Assembly (NCBI GenBank): GCA_003996215.1
Contig: QJPP01001584.1
Span: 1 to 64,000 of the forward strand
DNA from: Jaltomata sinuosa
Taxonomy: Eukaryota > Streptophyta > Magnoliopsida > Solanales > Solanaceae
Length of the DNA stretch: 64,000 nt
Direction of reading: 5' to 3'
Position 1 is the stretch's first letter. Every line of letters starts with the position of its first letter. Made by a program: the position numbers and the translations under genes. The notes below the pieces were generated by a model. That model was not told the origin of the DNA. It searched no databases and saw only the letters and a program-made list of their open reading frames with translations. This document shows, in pieces, positions 47,640-59,589 of this stretch.

Positions 47640-47990
47640 GAGAATTGCAGAAAAAAGGGGTCCCATGAGTTCTGTGATGGGCCATCGCAGATGCCACGCC
47701 TATTGGACAAGGGCGTACCAATTGAATAGTTGAGCAAAAAATGGTATGTCCTATTTCCATGCCCTACAGGATGGGCTGTTACGATCCCGACGGGTGTGGG
47801 AAATGGGCGTGAAGCCAAGGACAGTTCAGAGAGAAGCCATTGGCTCATTCCCATATCCCGCATGATTAGACGTCATAAACCTGATGGACGTAGGAATCAA
47901 GCCAAAGATGCCCAGGTAAGTTACTCTCGACAGGACATCGCGTGCCCCATGGGCATCGTGTAGCCCGTCGTCAAGGTCGCTAAGCATGGT
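47640..47990 (+). other. Internal CG-word module of At2
   Basis: Non-coding stretch between integrase and the extra ORF with words such as GGGCCATCGCAGATGCC, ATCCCGACGGGTG, CCATGGGCATCGTG and GCCCGTCGTC. It shares its vocabulary with the At2 LTR module. The stretch 47991-48283 beyond it is an unremarkable AT/C-rich leader. Confidence 0.5.
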
Positions 47991-48283
47991 CAATAATTTT
48001 AAAATTGTTTTAAATTTCTGACCCGACCCGTAACCCTATTTCCGTTTTTCCCCGTATCCATTAAGGTTTTTCCTCTTGATTGAGGTCAAAACACTCATCT
48101 CCCTCCTCCTAAATTTTTTATCCCAAATTCACAATTCCCTCTCCCCAATTTAACTCCACAGGTTCAATCTCCCCTTATTCCCATAAACTCTCCACAATCA
48201 CAATCAACTTTCAACACTAAGCAAAGATCACTCAGATTCTACAAGTTTTTCTTCAAGAGTTATTGGCAATAAAGAAGTACTAT

Positions 48284-50553
48284 ATGGAACCACCTACTCT
48301 ACTACGTCATGGGTGCCCCCAAAAAGCCAAGGATAACATAGTCAAGTCTCAGCTAAAGGATCAAACTAATCCTTAGGCCGAGAAGAGTAACTCCAACAAC
48401 CGCCCCCTCACCAAGATGATGAGAAGAAAGATAGTGTTATCTCATTCCCAGTCTGAAGAGGGAGGAAACAAAGCAACCGAGCAGGAATAAACGTCAGCCA
48501 AAACTTTCTCCCATACTAAAAAGGGGGAAGGTTCATCTTCTGGCTCTACAAGTACTAATTCAGAGAGCACCCCCCCACCGACAAAGGGAGGAAAAGAGAC
48601 TACAATCCAAGTTTCCAGTGGCATAGAAACTGAGACCGGGACTGAGGAGGATGCATAGTCTAGGTCAGAGTCAGGGTCTCCTAAGAAAGTTGCTGGTAAT
48701 ACTAATTCTGACACAGAACCTACCACTCCTGAAAAGGAGAAGACACCACCTACTCTAAAAGCTCCTGGCATAACACTAGTCCTTACTTCCAAAGATGTTT
48801 GACTCCGGAAGAAGAAATGGTGGATGGTAAAAGAGTCCCAGAAGATTTTTGAGTATGGGTTAGAAACAATGGCAAGAGCGCACATCAAACGCCCTATTGT
48901 ATAGGAATGGCAAATTAACTCACTCAAGCTCAAGGACTTTCCCAAGTTGGATGAATATTTCCGACACTATAACTAAGGGTGGACTAGCAAGCCACTCCTC
49001 GATTATCAGCCAACCATCATGAGGGAGTTTTATGCAAACTATTAGGCCATCTAAGAAATGAGATGCAAAAAAGGCTAGAAAATTTCAAACATGCCCTCTC
49101 TTGAGAGTGTTCTAGTAAGAGGTGTCCCGGTAAACATCTCAGTCGAAACCATAAACAAATTTCTTTTTGGGCCTTAGTTTGTAGTTACCACCAACACCTT
49201 TGACTATGACTATCGAGTGAAGAATGAACTCAAGTGGAGAAAGTTGTTATCCAAGCATCACAAAGGTTTCTCTGTCATTTGAGGCCAAATTCTGGTGGGC
49301 CTTGGTGCAACTCCAGCTTATGCTGATGGGTGCTGACAATCAGTTGACTCTTAAACGAGCCATCCTAGTGGCTAGCCTTCTATCCAAGTACAATCTCAAC
49401 TTTGGGCATATCATTGCTGAAGAGATCCGGGACAGAGTAACAAAGAATACATCTTCATATCCATTCTTGTGTCTCTTGACGAAGTTGTGTGATGAGGCGG
49501 AGGTCCCAAAATATTCAAGTATTGATTATGTGGTGCCAGTCATCCAGACCCATCAACCAGAGAGATCTAAATATGAAAGAAAGGTAATGGATCTTAGCGG
49601 CATATCTGTACCACTCATACTCACCCAAGAGGCAGTTGTACCCACCATAGAAAGGATACCTTCTGCTACTGCTATGGCAACCCCCACTATATAACCGACT
49701 TGAGGACACTCTTAGGGCTGCATCTAGTTTTGTTGCACCTCAAATGGAGGATCCTAAATCAGTCTACGCTTTTCACCAGGTGAATTTTGCTAGCACGGTA
49801 CAGGCTACCATGCAGCTACAAGAGCAGATGACAAAGTTTGTTCAACTATTTCAGGCCATTGTTGATGCTTCTATTCAAAGAGCCATAACACCTTTTGTTG
49901 GGGTTAATGGCCAAATTGACGCATTGGAAAATAGGTTCAATGAGCGTCTGGATAAAATGGGTGCAACTGAGCTTACTGATATGAAGCACTAGAGAGAGGA
50001 TCTCTGGGTAGATGTGGCTTAGTTAAAGAGTCATTCGGCCTCTTATTCTCGAGATCTCATAGTCATGCCAAAGGCTACATTAGGGCAGATCATTGATTTA
50101 TAGGAATATGCTAATCTTGACCTCTGCCAAAAGGACCCTGCTAAGTAAAAAAGAAGCCGAGGTGCCTCCTAGTCCATTGGAGCCCCAAAAAAAATAAAGA
50201 GAAAGGATAAGCATGTCCATGCAGATTAGGCCCCATTGAGTCAAAAGTCTCAGAAAGAAAAGGATGATAGAGCCGCCAAGAGATCTAAGAAAACAGAAAA
50301 GAAAGCACAACAAGTGTACTTAGCTATGCAGCAAATTGAGGTTAACGCCATTGGGATTGGTGGATTGTCTAGTGGTGTTGTCGGTGCTACTGAAGAACCG
50401 TCTTTAGGCCCTATTATGGGAGTTAGTGTTGATGATGCTGCCCGGGCAGCTGATATTATTGTGAGGTCTGTAGAGGTAGCCTCAGTTGGTGATAGGACTG
50501 TCGACATCGATCCTGAGGGCCCGATGACTTCTTCACCCGATGACTGCACTTAG
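48284..50553 (+). pseudogene. At2 extra ORF: putative plant transposon protein (Transposase_32-like)
   Basis: Starts at ATG 48284 (MEPPTLLRHG; the frame matches downstream) and ends TAG at 50551. A low-complexity Ser/Thr/Glu/Lys-rich N-terminus (48380-48780) precedes a globular part at about 48830-49600: FPKLDEYFRHYN, TIMREFYANY, VRGVPVNISVETINKFLFGP, FEAKFWWALVQLQLML, LTLKRAILVASLLSKYNLNFGHIIAEEI and FLCLLTKLCDEAEVP. This matches the plant-specific 'putative plant transposon protein' family as I know it. A helical segment (QATMQLQEQMTKFVQLFQAI, ALENRFNERLDKM; 49744-49990) and a Lys-rich, nuclear-signal-like stretch (AAKRSKKTEKKAQQ; 50270) follow. Several TAG codons and a frameshift near 49275 break it. 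Homologous to the At1 ORF. Function unknown; it sits where Athila env-like ORFs sit. Confidence 0.75.
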
Positions 50554-50595
50554 GCGCCACAAGTATGCCTCATATCCTAGTCTTGTTATTTTTAG

Positions 50596-50637
50596 TGCAT
50601 TAGGGACAATGCACAGTTTTTTAGATTGGGTGGGGGC
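50596..50637 (+). other. Post-ORF hairpin and G-rich tract in At2
   Basis: TGCATTAGGGACAATGCA has a perfect 6-bp stem around AGGGAC. Eleven bases later GATTGGGTGGGGGC begins. The At1 homologue is 14004-14041. Position 40-145 nt after the ORF stop is conserved. Confidence 0.55.
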
Positions 50638-50669
50638 AGCTGGGTCATATGGTTTTTGTAGAGTGGTTT

Positions 50670-50748
50670 GGTGAAGTCTGAGTAGCCCAAAACACTCGCG
50701 TCATGCTGTGACGTTAAATCAAGCCCTACATAGGAGGCAACCCATGAG
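50670..50748 (+). repeat. Third AGGCAA-loop hairpin unit of At2
   Basis: Homologous to the units at 47430-47600 (GTGAAGTCTGAGTAG..., then AGGAGGCAACCCATG). The stem has one A-C mismatch. Together the units flank the extra ORF. Confidence 0.7.
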
Positions 50749-52135
50749 GGTATCTCTTAGGTATATTCGTCCTTGGGGTTTACTTGCCTGTGTTCTTTCC
50801 CTAAGAATTTTTATATTTTGTTGAACTGGCATGTTTGGTATAGGATATGTGTTTGTAGAAATAGATTAGTAACTGAATACATCCATGATTGGGTTTTTAA
50901 AGAAAATTTTGTGAAAAATAATGACCTCTCAATATTATTGTGCAATAAGGTGTTAGAACTGACCTTGATGGACCTGTAAATGACAGTATGCATATAACTG
51001 AAACAAGTAGCTTAAGCTAAAGCATGAATAGGTAGTTAGGTAATCTGTAGTCTATACTCTATGCCATGTGTGAAGTGAGGTTCTTAGTATATGTTCTTGC
51101 TGAACTGTTCAATCTAGAACTTGCCTGGTTAATCGTCTTGTGGTTGTAGAATGGTTTGGTTAGGAAATGATCATTGGTCATTTTTGAATTAGTCCACTTA
51201 AGCCAAATGACCTACAAAATGAAATTGAATCCCTTTGATCCCTAAATTTGAGCCTAAAGTTAACCCTTTTTGTTGTTAGCCTGTTCACCTTCCCCGTTTC
51301 CTATAAATCTCTATTTTGGCCCTGGTCCCTCCTTGGACATTTTGCACCTTAACTCAGGCTAAAAGACAAAGTTGAGGGTGGCTACTGTAGGAGTGAGTAG
51401 GAAGTGTTGGGTATGAAAAGATTGGGTTAGTGTAAAAAGGAAGATAGAGGGTATGGTTTGTGTGCTACAAAAGAGAAAAAGTGTGAAAAATGCAATAGAA
51501 TCCACACACGAAGCTTGATAAAAGTAGAAAAAAAGGTTTGAAAAATGGAGAATAAGGGAGAAAAACTTTGAGGTTTGATTAGTGGAGAAAATAAATAAGT
51601 AATTGTAGTCTCAAGGAGGGCATAGTCACCATTTACCCAAATGTACCATTTCCATCCATTAGCCTACGTTACAAGCCTAACAAAGTCCTATAGTGATCCT
51701 AACCAAACTATTTGAAAGCCAAAGAATAGAAAATAAGGGCAAGCCTATGGTATTGTGCATGTACAACCTGAACTTCTTTGTGAGAGTGAGCGTGTTCCCA
51801 GTCCCTCATTGTTAAATTGCTATTCTGTGTTATCGGGATTCCTTTGTTGTGAGGGAACTACAGTAGACTGTGATTGCTAATTATTTGGTTTGAATGTTTG
51901 TCAATGTATGCTAGCTTACTCTTGAACATTATATTGTCACTCATGGATTCGTCTTGCGTTGTTTTGATAAACTTGAATAAATGTACTGGTTTTTGAGTTT
52001 TTAAGGAGTGGGTACTTATTCTATGAATTGAAAAGGATAAATGAATCATGCTACTTCTTTACTTTCTAGTTTCCTTTTACTTAAGCATCGTTTTGGTTTT
52101 TTTTTTATTTGTTTCTTGAGGACAAGCAAACATTC
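50749..52135. other. At2 3' untranslated region
   Basis: AT-rich internal sequence with no credible ORF. It has a purine-tract look-alike AAAGTTGAGGGTGGC near 51370 and purine-rich text (51400-51560), comparable to the At1 3' region. Confidence 0.6.
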
Positions 52136-52149
52136 TAAGTTAAGGGTGT
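52136..52149 (+). other. At2 polypurine tract
   Basis: AAGTTAAGGGTGT precedes the 3' LTR (TGATGTG). The Athila/Tat-typical CTTGAGGACAAGC lies just upstream. Confidence 0.75.
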
Positions 52150-53721
52150 TGATGTGCCGGGATTTCACGGCATTTTTGATGCTCAAAACTAAGGATTTTT
52201 GGAGTTTTTGAGTATATTTTGTTGGATTTGACGTCATTTGTTGCATGTGCAGGGAAAAGTATTGAAAAAACAAAAGTGCCAAAAATTTATAGATTGTTGG
52301 ATAAAAGTCATGCCCCACGGGTGTGGGATCCACCACGTCTCGTAGGAGAAGCCGTCGGAATGAACCAGAGAGACTAAAGGCAAGAACTCATATCCTATGC
52401 CCCACCACGATGGGCATCAGTCCAGCCATGGTACATCACAGAGCCTGTCACACTGGACCAGTGAAACTGAAGCTCAGAGGCCAGACTTGACAAGCTGCCA
52501 CGATGCCCATGAGAGACGACGGGACATTGCAGAGCCCGTCGGATCAAGCCAGTGGAGATAGCAGATTAAGCTGAATAGCCGATGAGATGGCTATGACAGG
52601 TGTCATATCCTTGATGTCCTATCATAGCATCCCGTGTAAACAAGGCAGAGGATCTGGAGCTCAACCTGAAGAAAGCCCGATGGGCACCCATGATGCCCGT
52701 TGCATTTACAACTGCCCGTGGGGCATCTCGTTGGAAGTACCGCATCCAGCATTCCATTTTACCTAGGATTTGGTCTTTTTGTCTATAAATACTTCCCCTT
52801 ACGTTTTAATTCGTGGTTCCCAACTTTGTTTTGATATTGTTACATTTTGTATTGTTTTAGAGACATCATAACACAATTCTTGAGAATTAAAAGATTGTTC
52901 TTGATTTATTGAAGTGTTCTTGAGAATTATTCAAGATTCCAGATATCCTTACTTCTTCTTGTAATTGTATGCTCATTATTGTTTCAACAACTCTTGATTG
53001 TTTACTTATGAACATGAGTAGCTAAATCCACAACTAGGGTTGTGGGAACCATGAAGGATTAACGAAGTAGGCAAAGTACTTGGTAATTCTAGGGTGGTGT
53101 TTATGCATGTATTGTTCTTCCCTTCGCTTTGATTGATTTTTAACGATGTACAAAGTTAGAACTCGCCTTATCCTTACTTACAAGACTAAGAAGGTAACAA
53201 ATGGGAAAAAGGTTGTTCAACAACAGAGATTGAGGCTACCAACCCTCATCTAATAGCTTGACCCTGTTCAGGAATAGCTAATCTGGGATCCCGGGTAAGG
53301 GCCAGTAAATCATACACCTACGGCCGGACCAAGGCGTGTGGTGAAATTCATCTATCTAGGGGACCAACCATTTAGGTGAACCTAACTTATCGATCTTGCA
53401 TGCTAAGCACCAAGCTAGTTTACTAAGTACAATGCCTTGTGAAGTTATGATCTCATAGGGAACACTACCCTAGCCGTTTCTCGTATTGATAACAACTGTT
53501 GAAACTGTTACTTGTTACTTGTTATGACTCTAAGTTATGATTAATATTTGTTACTTAAAACCCCCCTTCTTAGGGAAATAAACGGCTAACAGTGCAAGTA
53601 AACACTAATCAACCCTAGTCCTGTCATATTCCCTGTGGGATCGACCCCAACCTTTGTTGGGTTATATATTTGAATAGCGACCACTTACGCTTCTAAAAAG
53701 GGGTGTAATTTGGGCGTATTA
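52150..53721 (+). repeat. At2 3' LTR, 1572 bp
   Basis: Pairs with 40119-41665. It ends GTATTA (terminal CA decayed to TA) followed by GTTTT. It contains the CG-word module (52310-52745) and an intact TATA box. Confidence 0.93.
52784..52791 (+). promoter_or_regulatory. TATA box in At2 3' LTR
   Basis: TATAAATA, consensus, about 635 bp into the LTR and about 40 bp after the CG-word module. The 5' LTR counterpart at 40756-40763 has lost the first T of the box. Confidence 0.6.
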
Positions 53722-53726
53722 GTTTT
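53722..53726. repeat. At2 target-site duplication, right copy
   Basis: GTTTT, matching 40114-40118. Confidence 0.9.
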
Positions 53727-53815
53727 GCCATCACTTAATAATGCATATTTAAGATGGGACAACAAATTTTTCAGCTACAACTTGGAGGTTCTTTGATGGA
53801 TGACTTGGGTAGTGG

Positions 53816-53820
53816 CCCAA
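53816..53820. repeat. G5 target-site duplication, left copy
   Basis: CCCAA, matching 63050-63054. Confidence 0.8.
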
Positions 53821-55908
53821 TATCATGCCATAAGGCTACCCCCTAGATGTAACACGGGACTTAGGATCATAAATAACCCCAAGATAACCCTTGGTTTTAG
53901 CATGACATAAGCAACATACTGACAATCATAGCAGAAGCATAAATAACGGAAGTAGGTAATCTAACTAAGCATATGATTAAGCTCTATGAGTAACAAAATC
54001 TGAAACATCAAATAATGAATGTCTAGCTATGTTTGAAAAGCCTCTAAACCTGACATAATGAGTTGTTGGGATAAAACCCCAGGTAACTCTAAGTGTTGAA
54101 TGAAAATTTATCTAATAACTAGGAATCATAACTAGTCCTTGAAAGATGAGGACTCAACCAACTTTGACTGGAAATCCTGTTGGGTCTAGCCACGAGTGTA
54201 GGAGCGGACACCTAAATCTACATCATCAAAGGATGCAACACAAAGAAGTATGTGATCAGTACTATGGAATGTACTGAGCATGTGGGAGATGCATACACCG
54301 TAGTAAAAACATGCTTAAAACATAACTAAATCTCAATTCATGCAATAATGGTAAACTCTATAATATAATGACTCAATGCAATATCATAAGCTGAAGATAT
54401 ATTTATATTCGTAAAGCATAAGTAGAAAGTTTTAAAGAAAAGAGTCACATACATTTAAAACTTTAAGCCATTTCTATGGGTAATTCTCATAACCGACATA
54501 GACCATGCAAGCTACATGTAATCCAGTATGCTGCTCTACACCGAAAATGGTTGTCCTAACCGGTCAAGGTTAGAACCATATACTAAGGATCATGTATTGA
54601 ACCACGGAGGGAAACCTACGACAACAACGTAGTTTTGGGACTTAAGGTAATCTAAACTCAGTCCACTAGGTGCTAAATACTCCTCCCAAAAGATACATAG
54701 AGCTCATATAATACTTTTGACATATCTAATGCAAAAATTGTTCATAGCTTAGGTAGACATATCTGAATGCCAAACCTTTCATAAAGCATAGGGACATATC
54801 TAATGTCAAAATCACTTGTAAAGCATGTGGACATATCTAATGTCATGCTATTCATAAATTCATAAGTCTTAAAAGCATAGCGTAGACATAGTTCAAAATA
54901 TACTTTTTACTAAAAACTCATAATTTGAAGAACTAGCCATGCGATTTCATAAATACTTGAGGTCATAATATCTAAATAGTCCAATTTTACTTGAAACCAT
55001 ACAATTGGAGGAAACTCATGCTAGAAATTATTTTCAATTCATGGGTTTTTGAACAACTTGAGGATTCTCATTTAAAATCATGGGTAAGGGATTAAAAAGC
55101 ATACTTTAATGTAAAAAAATCAATTCCACAAGAGAAATCATTTTTGGATAAGAACCATAATTCCCAATTTCATAAAATTAAATTTAAATCATAGGTTTTG
55201 GGTATAAGGGTGAAAGGAATCCCTTACTGAATATCCACATACCTGAACCCAAAGATTTTCTTAGCCAAAAGCTGAGGTTGGAGACTTGGAGATGGAACCC
55301 AAGACTTTAGAGCTTGAGAGAAGAATACTTTTCTTTCTTTTGGATCTTGAATTGGGAGAATGAGTGAACAAATAGCTAAGTGGGACTCAAAACCTTTTAT
55401 TTGGGACTAAAATGACTTAATTTAGGAGTTAAAAGAGTGGAAAATTATAAAAATACCCCAGGGACTTAAATCTGAAAAGCTGATAAAAATTCTCAACCTA
55501 GGTCCCATGAAAAGAGTCTACGGCGCGTAGATAGGACCACAAATCGTAGATGGAGGTCATGGTTTCCTAGACAAAATGACAAGTTGCGGGTCTCATTTCC
55601 CCGGATGGCTTTCACGGACCATAGAACTATTCACAGTCCATAATGACCTTTCGCGGTTTTAGAGGAAAAGACTGACCCTTAGTCTAATTTCCCCATATTG
55701 GTTCAGCGGCCCGTGGAACCATCCACGACCTGTGAACCCCAGTTGTGGTTCTTAGAACTGCAGAGAGATTCACTGAACTGGTTCTACGAGGCTCATCCAC
55801 AGTTCATGGTTCCATCCACGACTTATGGATTGTGCCCCTAGACCTTGCAAACTTCAGAAATCCATAATTCCTAAGTCTAAAAGTTTATTCATATTTTGAG
55901 GTGTTACA
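53821..55908 (-). repeat. G5 3' LTR
   Basis: Aligns base for base with 60961 onward from its first position (TATCATGCCA against TGTCACACCC, mostly transitions). It ends GTGTTACA at 55908. CG-word patch at about 55515-55840. Confidence 0.9.
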
Positions 55909-55925
55909 ATATCTTCCTCTTGGGA
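55909..55925 (-). other. G5 polypurine tract
   Basis: Minus-strand CCCAAGAGGAAGATAT abuts the 3' LTR, following a TTTGAGGATGAATG tail typical of these elements. Confidence 0.75.
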
Positions 55926-56159
55926 TCATTCATCCTCAAATGAAGACTAAGCAAGCTGAGTTTAGATAGAAAGAGATACAATCCCAACAAAATGATCATA
56001 AAAACTGAAGTATAGGCATAGTGACTGAGTTTGAACTTAAAACATGACTGAAATAACATCGTAAAACTTGAATACATTCTAGGATCATGAGAAAGGTTAA
56101 TGGAATAGAACCGGAGGAATATACTAAGGAGGAAACTATTACCTCAAGACGAAACTGGA

Positions 56160-59100
56160 TTAGAAGGAAAAAGATGAGGCTCCTTGGTCTTCATGGCTGC
56201 TTCTTCTTCCCAAGTAGCTCCCTCAACTAACTAGTTCCTCCAAAGAAAATTCATTAAAGAAAATTCCTTGTTCCTTAACCTTTGAATATGATGATCAAGA
56301 ATCTCAACAAAACTTCATCATACGTGACACTATCCTTTACACTCACATTCTCTAATGGCACAATAGATACCGGATCGCCAACACACTTCTTCAACAATGA
56401 AACATGGAAAATCAGATGAACTACTTCTAGCTCAGCTGGAAACTCTAACTCATACGCCACACTACCAACTCTCATCTGAACCCTGTAGGGACCGACAAAC
56501 TAGGGACTAAGCTTCCCCTTATTACCAAATCTCATCACACCCTTCATGGGTGACACCTTGATGAACACCCAATCATCCACCTCAAACTATAAATCCCTCC
56601 TCCTCACATCTACATTAGATTTCTATCGACTCTGAGAAGTCTTCAACCTTTCTCTAATAAGCTGAATTTTGTCCATAGTCTCGTGAACTTAATCTAGACC
56701 TATAAAGGCTGCTTCACCTACCTCAACCTAACAAATAGGTGATCTACACCTCTTATCATAAAGTGCCTCATAGGGAGCCATCTAAATTCTAGAATGAAAG
56801 TTGTTGTTGTAGGCAAACTCAATAAAAGGTAAGTGATCATACCAATTACCTTTGAAATTGATTACACAAGCTCTGAATATATCCTCTAAGGTCTAAATAG
56901 TATGATCTGCCTGGCCATCTATCTATGGGTGGAAAGTTGTGCTAAGATTCACTAAAGTACCAAGACCCTTCTAAAATGACCTCCAATACTAGGATATGAA
57001 CTGAGTACCCCTATATGAGATGATAGATAATGCAACCCCATGAAATCTAACTATCTCACAGATGTAGAGTCTGGCATAATATTCCGCTAAATCAGTAGTC
57101 TTGACAGCCAAAAAGTGGGCTAACTTAGTAATCCAGTCAATAATCTCCCAAATAGAATCATGCTTTCTGCGAGTACGTGGTAAACCTATAATGACACCTA
57201 TATTAACCACTTCCCACTTCTAAGTAGGAAGTTTAATATCCTGAGTCATACAACCCGGTCGCTGATGTTCTACCTTTACTTGCTAACAGTCGGGACACTT
57301 AGCCACAAAATCTACAATTTCCCTTTTCATGCCATTCCACCAATAGAAATCACATAAGTCATGGTACATCTTGGTGGCAACAAGGTGTATCGAATATCTG
57401 GAACTATGAGCCTCAGTCAAAATCTGATATCTCAAACCATATATAAAAGGAACACACAATCGCCCTTGATATCGAAGCATACCATCTCCGTTTGGGAGAA
57501 AACCTCTACTCTCTGCTAATGGACTGCACCCTTCAACTAATGCAATATAGGACCACTATCTTTCTTCTCCTTCACCTCAACTGCCAATGATGATTCCGAC
57601 CCATTCTGAATAATGACACCACCATCTGATGAATCTATAACGCAAACTCCTAATCGAGCAAGCCTATGAACATTCTTAGCCAATTCCTTCTTCCCTTCTT
57701 CAACCTGTGACACACTACCCATGGATAACCTATTAAGTGCATCAGCCATAACATTAGCCTTACCTGGATAATAAAGCACACACATATCATAGTCCTTAAG
57801 AAGCTCAAGACACCATCTCTGATGAAGATTAAAATTTTTCTAAACGAACACATACTAAAGACTCCAATGGTTAGTAAACACATCCACATGGACACCATAC
57901 AAGTAGTGTCTCCAAATGTTCAACACAAAAACCACTACCGCAAACTCTAGATCATGATTAAGGTAGTTCTTCTCATGAATCTTAAGCTATCTAGAAGAAT
58001 AAGCAATCACCTTACCACGCTGTATCAAAACACAACCCAAGCCAATTCTAGATTCATCATAATACACAACAAAGACATTTAAACCCTCTGGTAGAGCCAA
58101 AGTTGGAGCTATGGTCAACCTAGTCTTTAGTTCTTGGAAGTTCCTTTCACACTCATCAAAACATTGAAATTTAACCTTTTTCTAAGTCAACCTAGTCAAA
58201 GGGGAAGCTATGGATGAAAACCATTCCACAAATCTCCTATAGTAACCAGCCAAACACAAAAAGCTCCTAATATCTGTAGGGGAAGTTGGTCTAGGTTAGT
58301 TCTTCACTGCCTTTATATTCTGTGAATCTACTTGAATGCCTTCTCTAGACACTACATGACCTTGAAAATCAACAGACTGCATCCAAAATTCACACTTGCT
58401 GAACTTAGAAAATAACAGTCGATCCTTGAGAGTTTGCAATATAACCCTCAAATGGTCTGCATGCTCCATCTCACTCCGTGAGTAGATTGGAATATCATCA
58501 GTGAAAACATTAACAAAAATATCCAAGTACTGCTTGAACACCCTGTTCATCAAATCTATAAAGGATGCAAGAGCATTCGTTCATCCAAAAGACATAACCA
58601 TAAATTCATAGTGACCATATCAAGTTCTGAAGGCTGTCTTTAGAATATCACATTCTCTAACTCTGAGCTGATGATAATCGGATCTGAGGTCGATTTTTGA
58701 GAAGTAACTAGCACCCTGAAGTTGGTTGAACAAGTCTTCGATCCTAAGGATGGGATACTTATTCTTGATTGTGACCTTTTTCAACTGGCAGTAGTCAATG
58801 CATATTCTGACAAAACCATCTTTTTTACGCACGAAGAGAACTAGAGCACCCCATGGAGAGATGCTAGGCCTGATGAAACCTTTGTCTAAAAGGTCTTTTT
58901 AACTGCTCTTTCAGTTCTGTAAGCTCTGCTCGAGCCATTCTTTAAGAAGGAATAGATATAGGCTACATTTTTGGGAAAAAGTCTATCCCAAAGTCAATCT
59001 CCCACTTAGGAAGGACTCTGGGTAGATCTTTAGGAAAGACCTCATGAAACTCTTTTACTATAGGAACTGATTGGAGAGGTAGGATCTCAGACTAAGAATC

Positions 59101-59530
59101 CATAACCCAAACTATATGATAGACATACCCCTTAGAAATCATTTTCTTGGCCTTGAGATAAGATATAAAATAACCCTTTGAGGATGGAGGACTACCCTGC
59201 CACTCTAAGACAGGCTCATTAGGAAACTTAAAGCTGACTATTCTAGTTCGTCAATCAATTGAAGTATAACATACATGTAACCAATCCATACAAAGAATAA
59301 CATCAAAATCAGTCATCTCTAATTTGACTAGATAATCTGAGGTTACTCTATGAAGGACTGAGATATTACAATTTCTATAAATTCTCTTGGCTAGGACTGA
59401 CACACCAACTAGAGTAGAGACATAAAAGGGTTGTAGGAGTTGTTCAGGACTGACTTCAAACTTGTAAGTAACATAAGGGGTTTCAAAAGACAAAGAAGCT
59501 CCTGGGTCTAACAAATCATAAACATCGAAG
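56160..59530 (-). pseudogene. pol: G5 pol: protease, RT, RNase H, integrase, chromodomain-like tail
   Basis: The protease is at 59514-59251 with LDPGASLSF and a DFDVILCMDWL core. RT (58832-58296) has KDGFVRICIDY, YFSKIDLRSDYHQLRV and a catalytic box changed to FTDD (58494-58506; FIDD in relatives). RNase H remnants lie at 57960-57540 (YYPGKANVMADALNRL near 57740). Integrase HHCC is at about 57480-57285 (HSSRYSIH ... CPDC), the core at 57210-56980 and beyond, and a GSVAYELEFP segment at 56460. The chromodomain-like tail is at about 56160-56290 (EILDHHIQRLRNKEF ... VEGATWEEEAAMK). At least ten stops or frameshifts occur, so this copy is dead. Confidence 0.9.
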
Positions 59531-59589
59531 GAGAAAACTCACAACATACTAGTGACTATATCAGGCTAGTCCTTCTGGTCCTAGAGAGA

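Larger units (their letters stand above)
40119..53721 (+). mobile_element. At2: complete Athila-type element with extra ORF, 13.6 kb
   Basis: The only plus-strand element here. LTRs 40119-41665 and 52150-53721 begin TGATGTG. A perfect GTTTT duplication brackets it. Order: LTR, Asp-tRNA-like primer site, gag, protease, RT, RNase H, integrase, two hairpin repeats, CG-word module, plant-transposon-protein-like ORF, hairpin/G tract, third hairpin repeat, 3' region, polypurine tract, LTR. All ORFs are broken. Confidence 0.95.
53722..53820 (-). pseudogene. pol: At3 pol fragment: linker
   Basis: The minus strand reads LPKSSIKEPPKL, stop, LKNLLSHLKYALLSDGK, the Athila-type segment between protease and RT. 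It joins in frame with 40118 downward once At2 and one GTTTT are removed, and with 63055 upward once G5 and one CCCAA are removed. One TAG lies inside. Confidence 0.88.

Noticed and set aside
50773..50979. 68-codon ORF after the At2 extra ORF
   Set aside because: AT-rich 3' region, no similarity to the At1 counterpart region, low-complexity composition.
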